Below are positions 21,503 through 32,635 of a stretch of 64,000 nucleotides of DNA, in pieces. Within the stretch, counting starts at the first letter, position 1, and the number at the start of each line of letters is the position of its first letter. The notes beneath the pieces are model-generated. The model worked only from the letters and a program-made list of their open reading frames with translations, did not search any database and had not been told where the DNA came from. The translations under genes and the position numbers were made by a program. The stretch comes from Locusta migratoria. Its lineage: Eukaryota; Arthropoda; Insecta; Orthoptera; Acrididae. Location of the stretch: assembly GCA_026315105.1 (NCBI GenBank), contig CM048748.1:23526078-23590077 (forward strand). The letters run 5' to 3'.

Positions 21503-23013
21503 CCGTTCAATTGCAGTCCTATCGGAGAATGGAATGTCTTCCTATTGTCCAGTAGAGTTCAAATTGATAGAAGCTGTGTCTCCACATGTAAGGGATAGGC
21601 GTTGCTCTCACTTCTTGTTGACAGATACCCAGTACCTATTTTCGGGAAGGTTAATTCCTAAGGAATTGGGGCAATGTGTTATACGCCGCAAGCAGACGAT
21701 TTAGCTTATTGTGTGTGCGGCATCTGTCTAACACTCTATTTAACCCTTTATTTGGCACACAGCAAAATCACGAAAAGAAAAAGTATTACGTTACTTAAAT
21801 TACATGTGTAGGGCCATGTTAACAGACGTATAATTTTTTTTATAAATGTAGTTCCTGGTTTGTGAGTAACATTGCGCAAAATCTTTGTATGGTGGTACGG
21901 TATCAATAAAACAGTGTTGTTCTTATGACTGCAGAAATTATTGTATCTTGGCCTATTTCATTTGAAATGTGAGAAAACAAGTCATTATTGTTGCAAAGTC
22001 CAGAACAATCCCATGATTTCCACATTTTACAACCAAGTACCTCTGAAGACGAAACTTGCAAATTCCTTTTGGCCAGTAATCAGTCAAGTGACAACATATT
22101 GTCATATCTGTCATACCGTGCATCATTGACTGGTACAGGAGATGCTGTTTCATTCTTCTTTTGGACTTATTGTCCATTTTGTAGTGGTATACCAGACCTC
22201 CTCTTCCCAGTAAGTCCATTTTCAGTCTCCCATATAAGAACTCGTTAACAATTTTCTATAATAAATCAACTTCAAGGCTTCCTCATTCGCTTTTATAAGC
22301 AGTTTTCCGTGTATCACGAAAAATATCATCACAAAATTGAAAAAAACATGAACCTCGGTAACTTATGCTTGGAGTGTCCGCTAAAGATTCAGTTTATTGC
22401 TAGACTTTTCGCAAAAGACAATGAAACATAACTTTATTGGAGAGCTCAAATGTTAATTTCAAGCACTGTTTCCCATCCAAGTATGAAACTTGAAACATGT
22501 TTCAGAAAAGCACGCGCAATTATGATGTTGCTTGAGAGCAACATTGCCAAATAAAAGGTTTCAAAAATAGGACCACTGGCCCTGTAGAGGTTGCCCGAGG
22601 GAAAGTCTTTGGCAAGGTGTTGGTCGAATCGGAGATTCCTCTTCTTCAATCTTCAGAAATACTGTGGTTGAAGCGTAGCCTCAGACAATGGGTGCGTTTT
22701 GGGACAGGGTTGACGAACGTTATGTAAATGGAGAACCCCAGAAATAGAGGGAGTGCGGATTGCGCGTTCAGGAATGGATAGGGCATCAGCAATTGTCAGG
22801 ACGACTTCTGGTCGAGATCTAGCTTTCCTTTTCGCACTTTCACTGTACTACTGCAGGTGAGTTGGTGAGCTCCAGCGGCAACAAGGTAGAAAGAGCAGCC
22901 CTTTGTTGAAGGTTGTGGTTCGGCCTTGATATCACAGACGAATAGCAGCGCTTCCAGTGGTTTAATGTCCAAGGATGCGCCCATTAAAATGTTCAAATAG
23001 TCATAGGTGGGGC
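21503..23013. other. unassigned DNA
   Basis: No family was recognised. Short frames on both strands overlap one another and are taken as chance. Confidence 0.4.
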
Positions 23014-23496
23014 TGTGATGTTGCACAAGTCTAAAGTGCGCGCCACCTACTTTCGCCGCGCGCCGCCATGCACGCACGGCGCGGCGTTCTTACGACGTCA
23101 GCCACGAGCGCCCTCTGCTGCAACTCCGCTCGTGGCCACCACTGAACGACATTGTTCACTTGGGACTGAGATAGGAACCAGTTAACACTTCGGAATCAGA
23201 TAGGCACTAGTGAAGACTTAGCTATCGGATAGGCACTAGGCAGGCCTCTAGCTCAACTATGTATCAGCATTTTGCAGTACTGAGCTATGTAAAAGTTAAG
23301 TATTACGAAGTCTCTAAGAAATATATATCTCATTCTAATTTGCTCTAGTGTTTCTAGATTCTGCTGTCCCACTGGCTGGTCACCTCCTACCTGCACAAGC
23401 GTGCATCCTTTATTCCTGTGTCGGTCTTTCTACTCGGCCACCGACACCTACGAAGGAAACGAGACACAAAAGCGGCGACGAGGCTGGGACACAAAA
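23014..23496 (+). mobile_element. solo LTR of the Mag-type Gypsy family
   Basis: A 483-bp sequence clearly homologous to the LTR at 9766-10214 (same GC-rich start, ctaggcaggcctcta, caccgacacctacga and gggacacaaaa end). It differs by many substitutions and small insertions. It is flanked by a perfect 5-bp duplication GGGGC at 23009-23013 and 23497-23501, with no internal region. It is best read as the product of LTR-LTR recombination and is older than the full element. Confidence 0.95.
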
Positions 23497-23501
23497 GGGG
23501 C

Positions 23502-24371
23502 TACCAGTAGCACTTGTCGAGGTGCTAACAGTCAAGCAAATCGGAATCACAGCGCAGACTTGATTCCGTCGCTAACCCTATGTGCGACTCTTAAGACTCC
23601 CATTTGACTGCTTCACTGACTTGAAGAGGCTGCAACTCAATGACAGCTGTCTGACTGTCCAGAGGCAGTGTTAGGCTCGCTGTGTGAAACAAGATTCTAC
23701 CTCGAAAGTAACGCCAAATTTCGATGCGTCGCTGTGGCAGTTGCAGGAAAAGTACACAAATACTTTCCGAGATGATGTACGGGCCGTGATTCGGTCGCAA
23801 GGCTTATTCATGTCAGGCAGTGGTCGAATATGCAGGGGACCAGCTCTGCATCTACCAAAACTGGGGCAATGGTTTCGATTATTGGCTTATAAGCTCCTGC
23901 AAAAGTAGTCAACATGGAATATCTGAAAGCCGCAAGTGCAGTAACACGTGCTTTTATTACAGAGGACATACAGGACTGTATGACGAAGTAATGAGGGAAC
24001 ATCTTGGAAGAAAAATTTCAGAGGTAATCCTGGCGGCGACTTTACAGGAGGATGTCGTCATTAGGAAAAACAGTACATGCACTCTACGGATGGAAGTTAC
24101 CTAAATCGGATTACGAGCTTAGAAAATATGGAAAGCTAAACTGGTAGTTTGAAGTTATATATGGTTGGAATTAGTGAAGTTTCATGGTATTTTGTACAGG
24201 AATTCTTGCGAGATGAGTAAAACTTATAATTCCGAAGTCATGTGTATGTAGATATTGAGTAAGGAAACAGGCTCGCCAGCTACTGTAACGGTAGCCTATA
24301 TACCAACTAGACAGTGGGACACTTAAAAGTGGCCGCACAGAAAATAATAATTTCGTGAGGCTCATTGGCCT
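23502..24371. other. unassigned DNA
   Basis: No domain, repeat or RNA was recognised. Confidence 0.4.
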
Positions 24372-24625
24372 CGACAAGTCATTCAATTGTACGCCACTTT
24401 GGCGACTTGCATGTCCCTAGCCTACCCCAGTTATCCAACCGGGGAAAGGGGACCTACAGCCTAACGAGGAATCCGAACCACTTGTCGTTTCTGGCGACTC
24501 CTCACATCTTGGAGAGGTGAAGGATGGGTTAAAAGGCAGACTGGAAAAACGCAGTTTCGAACCCTCGACCCTTCAGTTTTCAGTGAGCGCTTTAACCTGA
24601 TGCCACCGGGCCCGGAGCCGCGCAC
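24372..24625 (-). mobile_element. tRNA-derived SINE, third family
   Basis: Read on minus, the head has ccggtggcatcaggttaaag (A-box region) and gagggttcgaaactg (B box). The body contains ggctgtaggtcccctttccc and ggataactggggtaggctag and ends in acatgcaagtcgcc. The body is unlike the other SINEs here. Confidence 0.75.
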
Positions 24626-24897
24626 ATAGAAGTTTAAGAATACAAAGGAACACAACAGACGATACAAGTTACCATAATAACTTGAATCCTGACTTGAGGC
24701 CCCGCGGGAATTCTCGTGCTGCCTTGAGCGTTGTGTCAGGATGTTCGAGCGAAGGAGTGGGCATGGAGTTTAAATGAGAAAGGCGTGAAATTATGGTTAC
24801 ATCAGAAAGAGTTTTATTTGGAAATGGTTGCTACATGGTACTAAAGCGGACCTGGGATGGTGGGGGCGCCCACGTTTGTCCCTGGAGTTACATCATA

Positions 24898-26298
24898 CAC
24901 TACTGGCCATTAAAATTGCTGCACCAAGAAGAAATGCAGATGATAAACTGGTATTCATTGGACAAATATATTATACTAGACCTGACATGTGATTACATTT
25001 TCACGCAATTTGGGTGCATAGATGTTGAGAAATCAGTACCCAGAACAACTACCTCTGGCCGTAATAACGGCCTAGATATGCCTGGGCATTGAGTGAAACA
25101 GAGCTTGGATGGGGTGTACAGGTATAGATGCCCATGCAGCTTCAGTACCTTACCACAGTTCATCAAGTGCAGTGACTGGCGTATTGTGACGAGCCAGTAG
25201 CTCGGCCACCATTGTCCAGTTTTCAGTTGGTGAGAGATCTGGAAAATGTGCTGGCCAGGGCAGCAGTCGAACATTTTCCGTATCCGGAAAGGCCCATACA
25301 GGACCTGGAGCATGCGGTCGTGCATTATCCAGCTGAAATGTAGGGTTTCGCAGGGATAGAATGAAGGGTAGAGCCACGAGCCTTAACACATCTGAGATGT
25401 AACGGCCGCTGTTCAAAGTGCCGACGATGCGAACAAGAGGTGACCGAGACGTGAAACCAATGGCACCCCTACCATCACGTCGAGTGATACGCCAGTAAGG
25501 CGATGACGAATACACGCTTCCAGTGTGCATTCACCGCGATTTCGCCGAACACGGATGCGACCATCATGATGCTGTAAACAGAACCTGGATTCATCCAAAA
25601 ATATGACGTTTCGCCATTCGTGTACCCAGGTTCGTCGTTGCGTACTCCATCGAAGGCGCCCCTGTCTATGATGCAGCGTCAAGGGTAATCGCAGCCGTGG
25701 TCTCCGAGCTGATAGTCCATGCAGCTGCAAACGTCGTCGAACTGTTCGTGCATATGGTTGTTGCCTTGCAAACGTTCGAATCTGTTGACTCAGGGATCGA
25801 GACGTGGCTGCGCGATCCGTTACAACTATGCGGATAAGATGCCTGTCATCTCGACTACTAGTGATACGAGGCCGTTGGGATCCAGCTCGGCGTTCCGTAT
25901 TGCCCTCCTGAACCCACCGAATCCATATTATGCTAACAGTCATTGGAGCGCGACCAACGCGAGCAGCAATGTCGCGATACGATGAACCGCAATTGCGATA
26001 GGCTATGATCCGACCTTGATCAAAGTCGGAAACGTGATGGTACGCATTTCTCCTCCTTATATGAGGCATCACAACAACGTTTCACAAGGCGACGCCGGTC
26101 AACTGCTGTTTGTGTATGAGAAATCGGTTGGAAACGTTCCTCATGTCAGCACGTTGTAGGTATCACCACCGGCGGCAACCTTGTGTGAATGCTTTGAAAA
26201 ACTCAATATTTGCATATCACAGCATCTTCTTCCTTTCGGTTAAATCTCGCGTCTGTAGCACGTCATCTTCGTGGTGTAGCAATGTTAATGGCCAGGAG
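24898..26298 (-). mobile_element. Tc1-like DNA transposon, near full length
   Basis: The element is about 1.4 kb. Imperfect terminal inverted repeats (left actggccattaaaattgctg, right the reverse complement of agcaatgttaatggccag) sit directly inside TA dinucleotides at 24896-24897 and 26299-26300. It carries one transposase gene on the minus strand with a break, so it is probably non-autonomous now. Confidence 0.93.
25150..26072 (-). pseudogene. Tc1-like transposase, frameshifted
   Basis: Translation runs from 26072 down. The N-terminal half, 219 codons (26072-25413), has paired helix-turn-helix regions (FDQGRIIAYRNCGSSYRDIA; ARTVRRRLQLHG) and the first catalytic Asp in FLDESRF. The reading shifts near 25430-25530 into a second frame (to 25150), which contains the second catalytic Asp in QLDNARPHA and a glutamate in the PDLSPTEN motif, as expected for a DDE enzyme of about 340 residues. 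The catalytic triad survives. One frameshift and the end of the frame near 25150 are the visible defects. Confidence 0.9.
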
Positions 26299-26300
26299 TA

Positions 26301-26639
26301 AAGGTTATGATCGGAACTGAAGGTAGCAGGTCGAGTTAGGTTGCAGACCGGGGCGATAGATAGCGTCCGTTCTTCAGCCTGTCGATTAGGTGCGGGCATC
26401 AGCGTGGCTCCTGGTTGGTGGCTGGTTTCTGCCGAGTCTCCGAGGGTGTCGTACCCTCGTCAGCAGAGCCGAGCCACCAAGGAGTGCCGGATCTACAGGC
26501 ACGTGTCGGAAACGTGCATGCGGAAAGATGCAGCAGCAGGCTCGCGACGCGGCCCGTGTGGCCAGCGGGCTGACAGCAATACGTACGAAAATTTAAAATT
26601 TATTTTTTCACTCCTATGCACGCTGGTAAAGCGTCATGT
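26301..26639. other. GC-rich unassigned segment
   Basis: A local GC-rich stretch beside the Tc1 element. Frames are open in two phases, but no motif was recognised. It may be a decayed repeat. Confidence 0.35.
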
Positions 26640-26790
26640 TACGGATCGCGCGGTCGTCCGCATTGAATATTCGATTCCTCCCTCTGGCATGGTTACGTAT
26701 GCTGCTCTTTGTGTAAGTTAGTTTAAGTAGCTTGTAAGCCTAGGCAAGATAACCAGTATAGTATGGTCCCATAGAATTACAAACATACTA
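26640..26790 (+). mobile_element. main-type SINE, diverged, head eroded
   Basis: Keeps attcgattcctccctctggc (eroded B box) and the gtaagttagtttaagtagct body with gtatggtcccatagaattac before the tail. Confidence 0.65.
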
Positions 26791-26989
26791 CTAATATTAT
26801 TACTTCATTTAAGAGTTTAGAAGACGGGTGTATTGGTAGAAAGAATTTCTAAACACGGGAAGTTTCAGATTGATTGCAATGGTAAGATAAGAGATTTTAA
26901 ACCAGATCTTAAGTTGCTGGACGTTTCAAGGGACGGACATGGATCTGTACTCTAGCCATAATTTCTTGATTATCAGATTTACAAGAAGA

Positions 26990-27240
26990 CCACATGGGTA
27001 TCAGGTTTTAGAAATTCTTTACATTTATGGTATGTGAAGTTCACAACTTAAATAACAATCAGCCAAAGCGATTCGACGCAACTGTAAAAAATTATCGAGA
27101 AAATTGACTCTGAAGTTTCACAAGTACACGTAAGTATAAATATCTGAAACAGTCGAACATCTGTCGGAGTAGCTCAGCTTGTAGCCTTCTGGCCTTGCAA
27201 TCCTAGCGTCACTGGTTCGAATCCTGCTGCGACAGATTTT
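26990..27240 (+). repeat. tRNA-ended repeat, copy 2
   Basis: Partner of 4556-4805. Its last 72 bases (about 27165-27236) read as a tRNA-like unit: gtcggagtagctcag with an A box, ctggttcgaatcctg as B box, and an acceptor-like pairing of GTCGGAG with CTGCGAC (6 of 7 pairs), then A and a T run. The D arm and anticodon stem pair poorly, so it is not called a tRNA gene. Confidence 0.65.
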
Positions 27241-27659
27241 TTAAAAATCTTTTTTCGTTGTATTCCAATGCTTACACAATTTTAATATTTAATGGTAATT
27301 TGTACGAAATATGCACTTTTTATTAGTAATTTTCTATATTTTATAAAAGGTTGTTAATAGTGATGGTTTCAATCAGAAAACATAACTTACATTTTTTTAC
27401 AGTACTGGCTCCACTAGTAGTTGACGAGGTTGTCTTTGATTGTTCAGTTAGCGAAGAGCTACGACACTACTTTTTGAAAAGTCATCTCCATAGCTACTAA
27501 CGGATTTCGAAGCAGCTAACCTACTCAACCATCGTTTTAGGTGACAAGGTGTTCAGCTCGACTACATTCACATAAAAACTGATACAACAAGTGAATTAGA
27601 GATCCCAAAATGTTTTACATAACTGAATAAGAAAATAATATATTATAGAAAAATGAGAA
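27241..27659. other. unassigned AT-rich DNA
   Basis: Nothing was recognised. Confidence 0.35.
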
Positions 27660-28560
27660 GTAAATGAAGATAATGTGGCAGATACTGCGAAAAGAATTTG
27701 ACAGCACACTGAAACACCTAAATTGAAATCGCGCCGCTAGAGATGATCCCATTCTGTTGGTACCACTGATATTTTTGGGAAAGTCAGTGATAACAAACCT
27801 TTGCTACCTGGTGTGCAAGATATATGAAGCAGGAGAAAATACACCTGTCTTTAAAAAGAACGTAATGATTCAAGTACAGAATTTTTCCGAACTATCTGTT
27901 TAATAACTCATGGTTGCAAAATACTAACGTCAATTATTTTCAGAAGCTTGGTAGATGCCCACCTCGAGAAAAATCTGTTTGATCTCCCGACATATGTTGG
28001 GTCATGAGAGACAGTATTGTTTCTCAGACTGTCTTGGAAGACACGTTAAACAAAGGGAAACCTACTTTTACAACTGTTGTAATCTTAAAGACAGATTTTG
28101 ACAGTGGTGACTGGAAAATGTCTGAAATTCGGAAGACAATATATGTAAAATATAACGATCGAAAGATTATAATTACAGAGGTTGTGTAGAAATCAGACTG
28201 CAGTTAGAAGAGATGAAGTGCATGAAAAGGGAAAAATTGATTACCAAAGGGTGTGAGACAAGATAGTAGCAAATCACCAATATTATTCAGCCTGTAAATC
28301 GTGCAAATTGTGAACGAAAGGATGGAGAAGTTTGGAAAGGGCATTAAAATGCAGAGAGAAAAAAAAAAAAAAATAACTTCGTGATTTTCTGATAATATTG
28401 CAATTTTGTCAGAGGTGTAAAATAACTTGGAAGTTCAGTTAAACGAATACATGGTGGTTAGTGGAAAAATTAACGAAATGTAGCCGTTTTAAATCAGGGG
28501 ACAGTGATGAATTTAGATAAGGAAGTCGTGATTTGAGGGAACACATTGTGAATTATTAGG
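27660..28560 (+). mobile_element. RTE-clade LINE fragment, decayed
   Basis: Plus-strand remnants in several frames match the RTE palm region: a LITHGCKILTSIIFRSL-like block near 27900-27950, KPTFTTVVILKTDFDSGDW (a decayed FVDLEKAFDNVDW) near 28055-28115, and a DNIAILSEV block near 28390. There is an A-rich run at 28361-28372. No intact frame remains. Confidence 0.75.
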
Positions 28561-29038
28561 GATCGCCACTTTTATAATGGGGGGAAATATGGGGGCTAAA
28601 ATATACTGGAAGTGAAGGAGATACGAAAACAATTGAAAGATATAGCAAATTTTCAAGACTTTTTCCTCTTTATTCATTGTTAACAGACCTAAACTTAACG
28701 CGGATGCTGAAGCTAGGAACTGGGCGATCATGTTTGAAATAAGATAGAGAACCACAAATCTTGATTGTGTATTCATTATTCCTATAGTATTCGTTTTCCA
28801 GTTTTAGTGATAATATCTAATTACATTTCGTGGTTGAGTTTTTTTCTCTATTGCTTTATTATTGTATGTAGTAATCGTAACAACGGAATCTGAGATAGGA
28901 GTTAGTATTTAAGTAGCTGGGGCAAGCAGCAGATATCTCTCCTCAGGGTTTACACAAGGACGATGCAGCTCTCTTCAGTACAATATACAACACGAGCAGA
29001 GATAAAAGCGACTTGTTAGCTAATACGACGTTTTGGGA
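28561..29038. other. unassigned AT-rich DNA
   Basis: Nothing was recognised. Confidence 0.35.
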
Positions 29039-29455
29039 AACTTTGCGACTGCAGCGCTGGCAAGCGGCTGGGTCGTAAAAACACATCGCGAAACGATTGA
29101 GTAATGAATGTGTATTTGGACTGAAGCAGAACTTTCAAAATAACTTCGTATTTACGAGATTTTGTGGGGCTATAAATTGTAGCAACTGTCAAAAATATAA
29201 TTCGGAAATAGCTCGTTTGCAAAGGATTCTCAGAAGTAACAGAATAATGTTATGAATAACAAGTGTTAGTTTACGGTGGTTTGTTATACTTTTAAGCATA
29301 GAAGTAAATCTTTAACAATTCATTCACGTCCAAACTTCTGCTCTTAACCATAATCGCAAATACTTGACCACTATTTCATAATATTACTGCTGAATAAAAG
29401 TAATGTCTGAAGTCCTGCTTAGGTTAGTACCTCAGCTTCACAAAAATGAGAACCC
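29039..29455 (-). repeat. left arm of a long inverted repeat
   Basis: About 417 bp, nearly identical to the reverse complement of 32064-32480. I noticed a single clear substitution plus a diverging inner edge. A 60-odd codon frame (MQTSYFRIIFLTV...) is open in both arms but matches nothing I know. Confidence 0.95.
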
Positions 29456-29811
29456 AACTACTACACGAGTTGTTCCTTTGGTTTACGACTGGCGACAAAA
29501 GCACGGCAGCGTAGAACCAGATAACATTAAAAAAAGACAACGACTCTGAGAGAGTCGCTTTCCTTCCCACTCTAGAGGAGGTGGAGAAATAAATTCTCTC
29601 CACTGTCTCAATTCTGTTATGTAACTGGCGGGATTGATGTTTGTTTCTTAAAAATTACAATGTTGAGCAGTGTGAAGAGACATGATTTCTCCTGACCCTC
29701 TTGTGAAAATAGACGTTGGAGGGGGACGTTCGTCTTCCTGTAAGAGGAAAAAAATGTTTGTAATTCTTATGGGACCAAACAACTTTTGTCATAAGTGCCT
29801 ACACTTGTTAT
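29456..29811. other. spacer inside the inverted repeat
   Basis: No feature was recognised. It has a (GTT)n-like run leading into the LINE 3' tail. Confidence 0.35.
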
Positions 29812-30838
29812 TGTTGTTGTTATTGTTGCTATATTCTTCAGTCCGCAGACTGGTTTGATGCAGCTCTCAACACTACCCTATCTTGTGCAAGTCTCTTCAT
29901 CTGAGAATACGTTCGGCAACCTACATACTTTTGAATCTGCTTACTGTATTCGTCCCTCGGTCTCCCTCTACGATTTTTACCCCACACACTTCCTTCTAAT
30001 GCTAAGTTGACAATTCCTTGATGTCTCAGAATGTGCCCAACCAACCTATCCCTTCTCTTAGTCAGGATGTGCCAGAAACTCCTTTTCTCCCCATTTCGGT
30101 TAAGCACCTCCTCATTAGTCAAGTGATCTACCCATCTAATTTTCATCATTAGTCTGTAGCACCACATTTCAAGAGCTTCTATTATCTTTTTATCTGCACT
30201 CCTTATTGTCTACGTTTCACTCCCATACAATGCTACACTCCAAACAAATGCTTTCAGAAAGGACTTCCTAACATTTAAATTAATATTGGATGTTTACAAG
30301 GTCCGCTTCTTTAGAAACGCTTTTCTCCCCAAAGCCATTCTGCATTTTATATCTTATTTACTTCGGCCATCAGAAGTTATATCGCTACCCAAATAACAAA
30401 ATTCATCTACTACTTTTATTGTCTCATTACCTAATCTAATTCTTTCAGTATCACCTGATTTTCTAACATTACATTCATTACCTTCGTTTTACTCTTGTTA
30501 ATGTTCATCTTATATCTTCCTTTCAAGACACTGTGCATTCCATTCAATTGCTCTTCCAGATCCTTTGCAGTCTCTGTCAGAATTACTATGTCATCGGCAA
30601 AACGAAAACTTCTTATTTCTTCTCCCTGAACTTTAATTCCCCATCCAAATTTCTCCTTCCATTCCTTCACTGCCTGCTCCATGTACAGTTTGAACAACAT
30701 TGGGGAAAGGCTACAACCCTGTCTTATTCCCTTCCCAACCTCTGCGTCCCTTTCTTGCCCTTCGACTCTAATAGCCGCTATGTGGTTTTTGTATAGGTTG
30801 AATATAACTCTTCGCTCCCTATATTTTACGCCTGCTAC
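29812..30838 (-). mobile_element. RTE-clade LINE, 5'-truncated
   Basis: Minus-strand fragments give FADDIVILTETAKDLEEQLNG (30700-30431) and MWCYRLMMKIRWVDHLTNEE with a VGHILRHQGIVNLALEG C-terminus (30167-29838). The 3' tail on plus is tgttattgttgttgttattg. It is the same family as 1912-3040 and lacks the endonuclease and the first part of the RT. Confidence 0.9.
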
Positions 30839-30883
30839 CTAGACTTACAAACTACTTAAACGAAGTTAAACTAACGTAAAGAC

Positions 30884-30932
<49 letters not shown>

Positions 30933-31005
30933 CCATGCCCGAGGAGGATTCGAACCTCCAACGCGGGAGGCCTTGCGATCCGCAACGTGGTGCTGTAAGA
31001 GAAAA
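30839..31005 (-). mobile_element. SINE fragment with embedded (AC)22
   Basis: The plus strand shows the SINE body (gacttacaaactacttaaac), then an (AC)22 microsatellite at 30885-30929, then catgcccgaggaggattcga, the reversed B-box region. The microsatellite probably expanded from the acacacac stretch present in other copies of this SINE. Confidence 0.8.
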
Positions 31006-32063
31006 CATGCAAGATTCAGATTTCTTTCCCTGTTGCAATACACTTCACTTTAGGTGCTGTGAGACGGAACACTCAGTATCAGTTTCGTCAGATCGGTGTG
31101 TCATCATTAACTGTGTGCATGTGCAGGAAAACACCTGTGTTCGCTTAGCTGCATGAATGACTTTGTCTTGAGTTGTGTGACCGCGGGAAGTACTTCTGCT
31201 TTCAGGCATAACGAAGTATCAAGAGATATCTGTAAAACGTCATACGCTGCATGAGTGACTTCGTATTGAGTTGTCTGACCGCAGGAAGTGACTCTTTCTC
31301 TCTTTCATATAAAAGTAATAGTTTCAATTATTATTTTTATAAAAACATAATACCTATTCTACTTGCTAAGAACACTGTTGCATTCCTTAAGTATTCACCT
31401 GTATGCAGCCGAAGCGATACTAGCGCTCCAAGCGGCCAGTAGGAAATAACAGTGGAACGACATGATGCAAATTGAGATGTTGCCCGTATTAATGTTGTTA
31501 CTTTCATATTTCCTGGTCACTGAACGTTGCTGTGAACTTTCTAATACAAATACGATAACATCATTGAAGTAATATCACTGCTTCTGTTAATGGCGGTCTA
31601 TAATTTAACAAACTGACAATGCAGTGCAATTCATACAGTTCACAATACCGGAGTCATATTAACATCGTCAAAAACCTTTTGAAAGCAGAAATGAATTGCA
31701 ACCTGATGTGCTGAAGTATATAAAAGGAGCTGATTATGATTATGTGCGTACTGACGTGTTGCACAAGTTTTGTTATAGCGATTTTCGGACATTGTAATAG
31801 TTTCAGAAGTTCACACGATTTTTACATTGTATGTGACTGGGTTCTACATCGTCGTTTAAACGATGTTTTCACTTTGCCCTTTGTCCTGTGCCTTTCGTGT
31901 ACCTATCTTAATTTTTTAGCTACTTGGCAGGTATCAAACTGAATATCTTTATGAATGTGACGTGCTAACATTAATAGTTTATATAAGGACATATTAATTT
32001 ATTAGTAGCTACGTATTCACTTTATTAAGCTAGTAAGTAACAGCCAAAATATGTTAGTATAGA
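31006..32063. other. spacer inside the inverted repeat
   Basis: The only structure noticed is a roughly 48-bp segment at 31148 repeated with changes at 31256 (gctgcatgarTGACTTYGT...ttgagttgt). Confidence 0.4.
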
Positions 32064-32480
32064 GGGTTATCATTTTTGTGAAGCTGAGGTACTAACCTAA
32101 GCAGGACTTCAGACATTACTTTTATTCAGCAGTAATATTATGAAATAGTGGTCAAGTATTTGCGATTATGGTTAAGAGCAGAAGTTTGGACGTGAATGAA
32201 TTGTTAAAGATTTACTTCTATGCTTAAAAGTATAACAAACCACCGTAAACTAACACTTGTTATTCATAACATTATTCTGTTACTTCTGAGAATCCTTTGC
32301 AAACGAGCTATTTCCGAATTATATTTTTGACAGTTGCTACAATTTATAGCCCCACAAAATCTCGTAAATACGAAATTATTTTGAAAGTTCTGCTTCAGTC
32401 CAAATACACATTCATTACTCAATCGTTTCGCGATGTGTTTTTACGACCCAGCCGCTTGCCAGCGCTGCAGTCGCAAAGTT
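32064..32480 (+). repeat. right arm of a long inverted repeat
   Basis: Reverse-complement partner of 29039-29455. The arms are separated by about 2.6 kb. Confidence 0.95.
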
Positions 32481-32635
32481 GCAGAAAATCAGTGGCAGTT
32501 TCGCGACTCTTATGTTCGACTCTGGCATAACTGAGCAGGCGTATAGGTGCTTATGCAACTCCACACAGCTCTGCGCATGCGTAGATCTATCGGCGACAAA
32601 CTGACATAAACTTAAGTCATTCATGAGTAAGATAT

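Noticed and set aside
26341..26721. 126-codon ORF in a GC-rich segment
   Set aside because: Two frames are open together, one runs into a SINE, and no motif is recognised.
27165..27236. Possible tRNA gene
   Set aside because: A and B boxes and most of the acceptor stem are present, but the D and anticodon stems do not pair well and the segment is part of a dispersed repeat.
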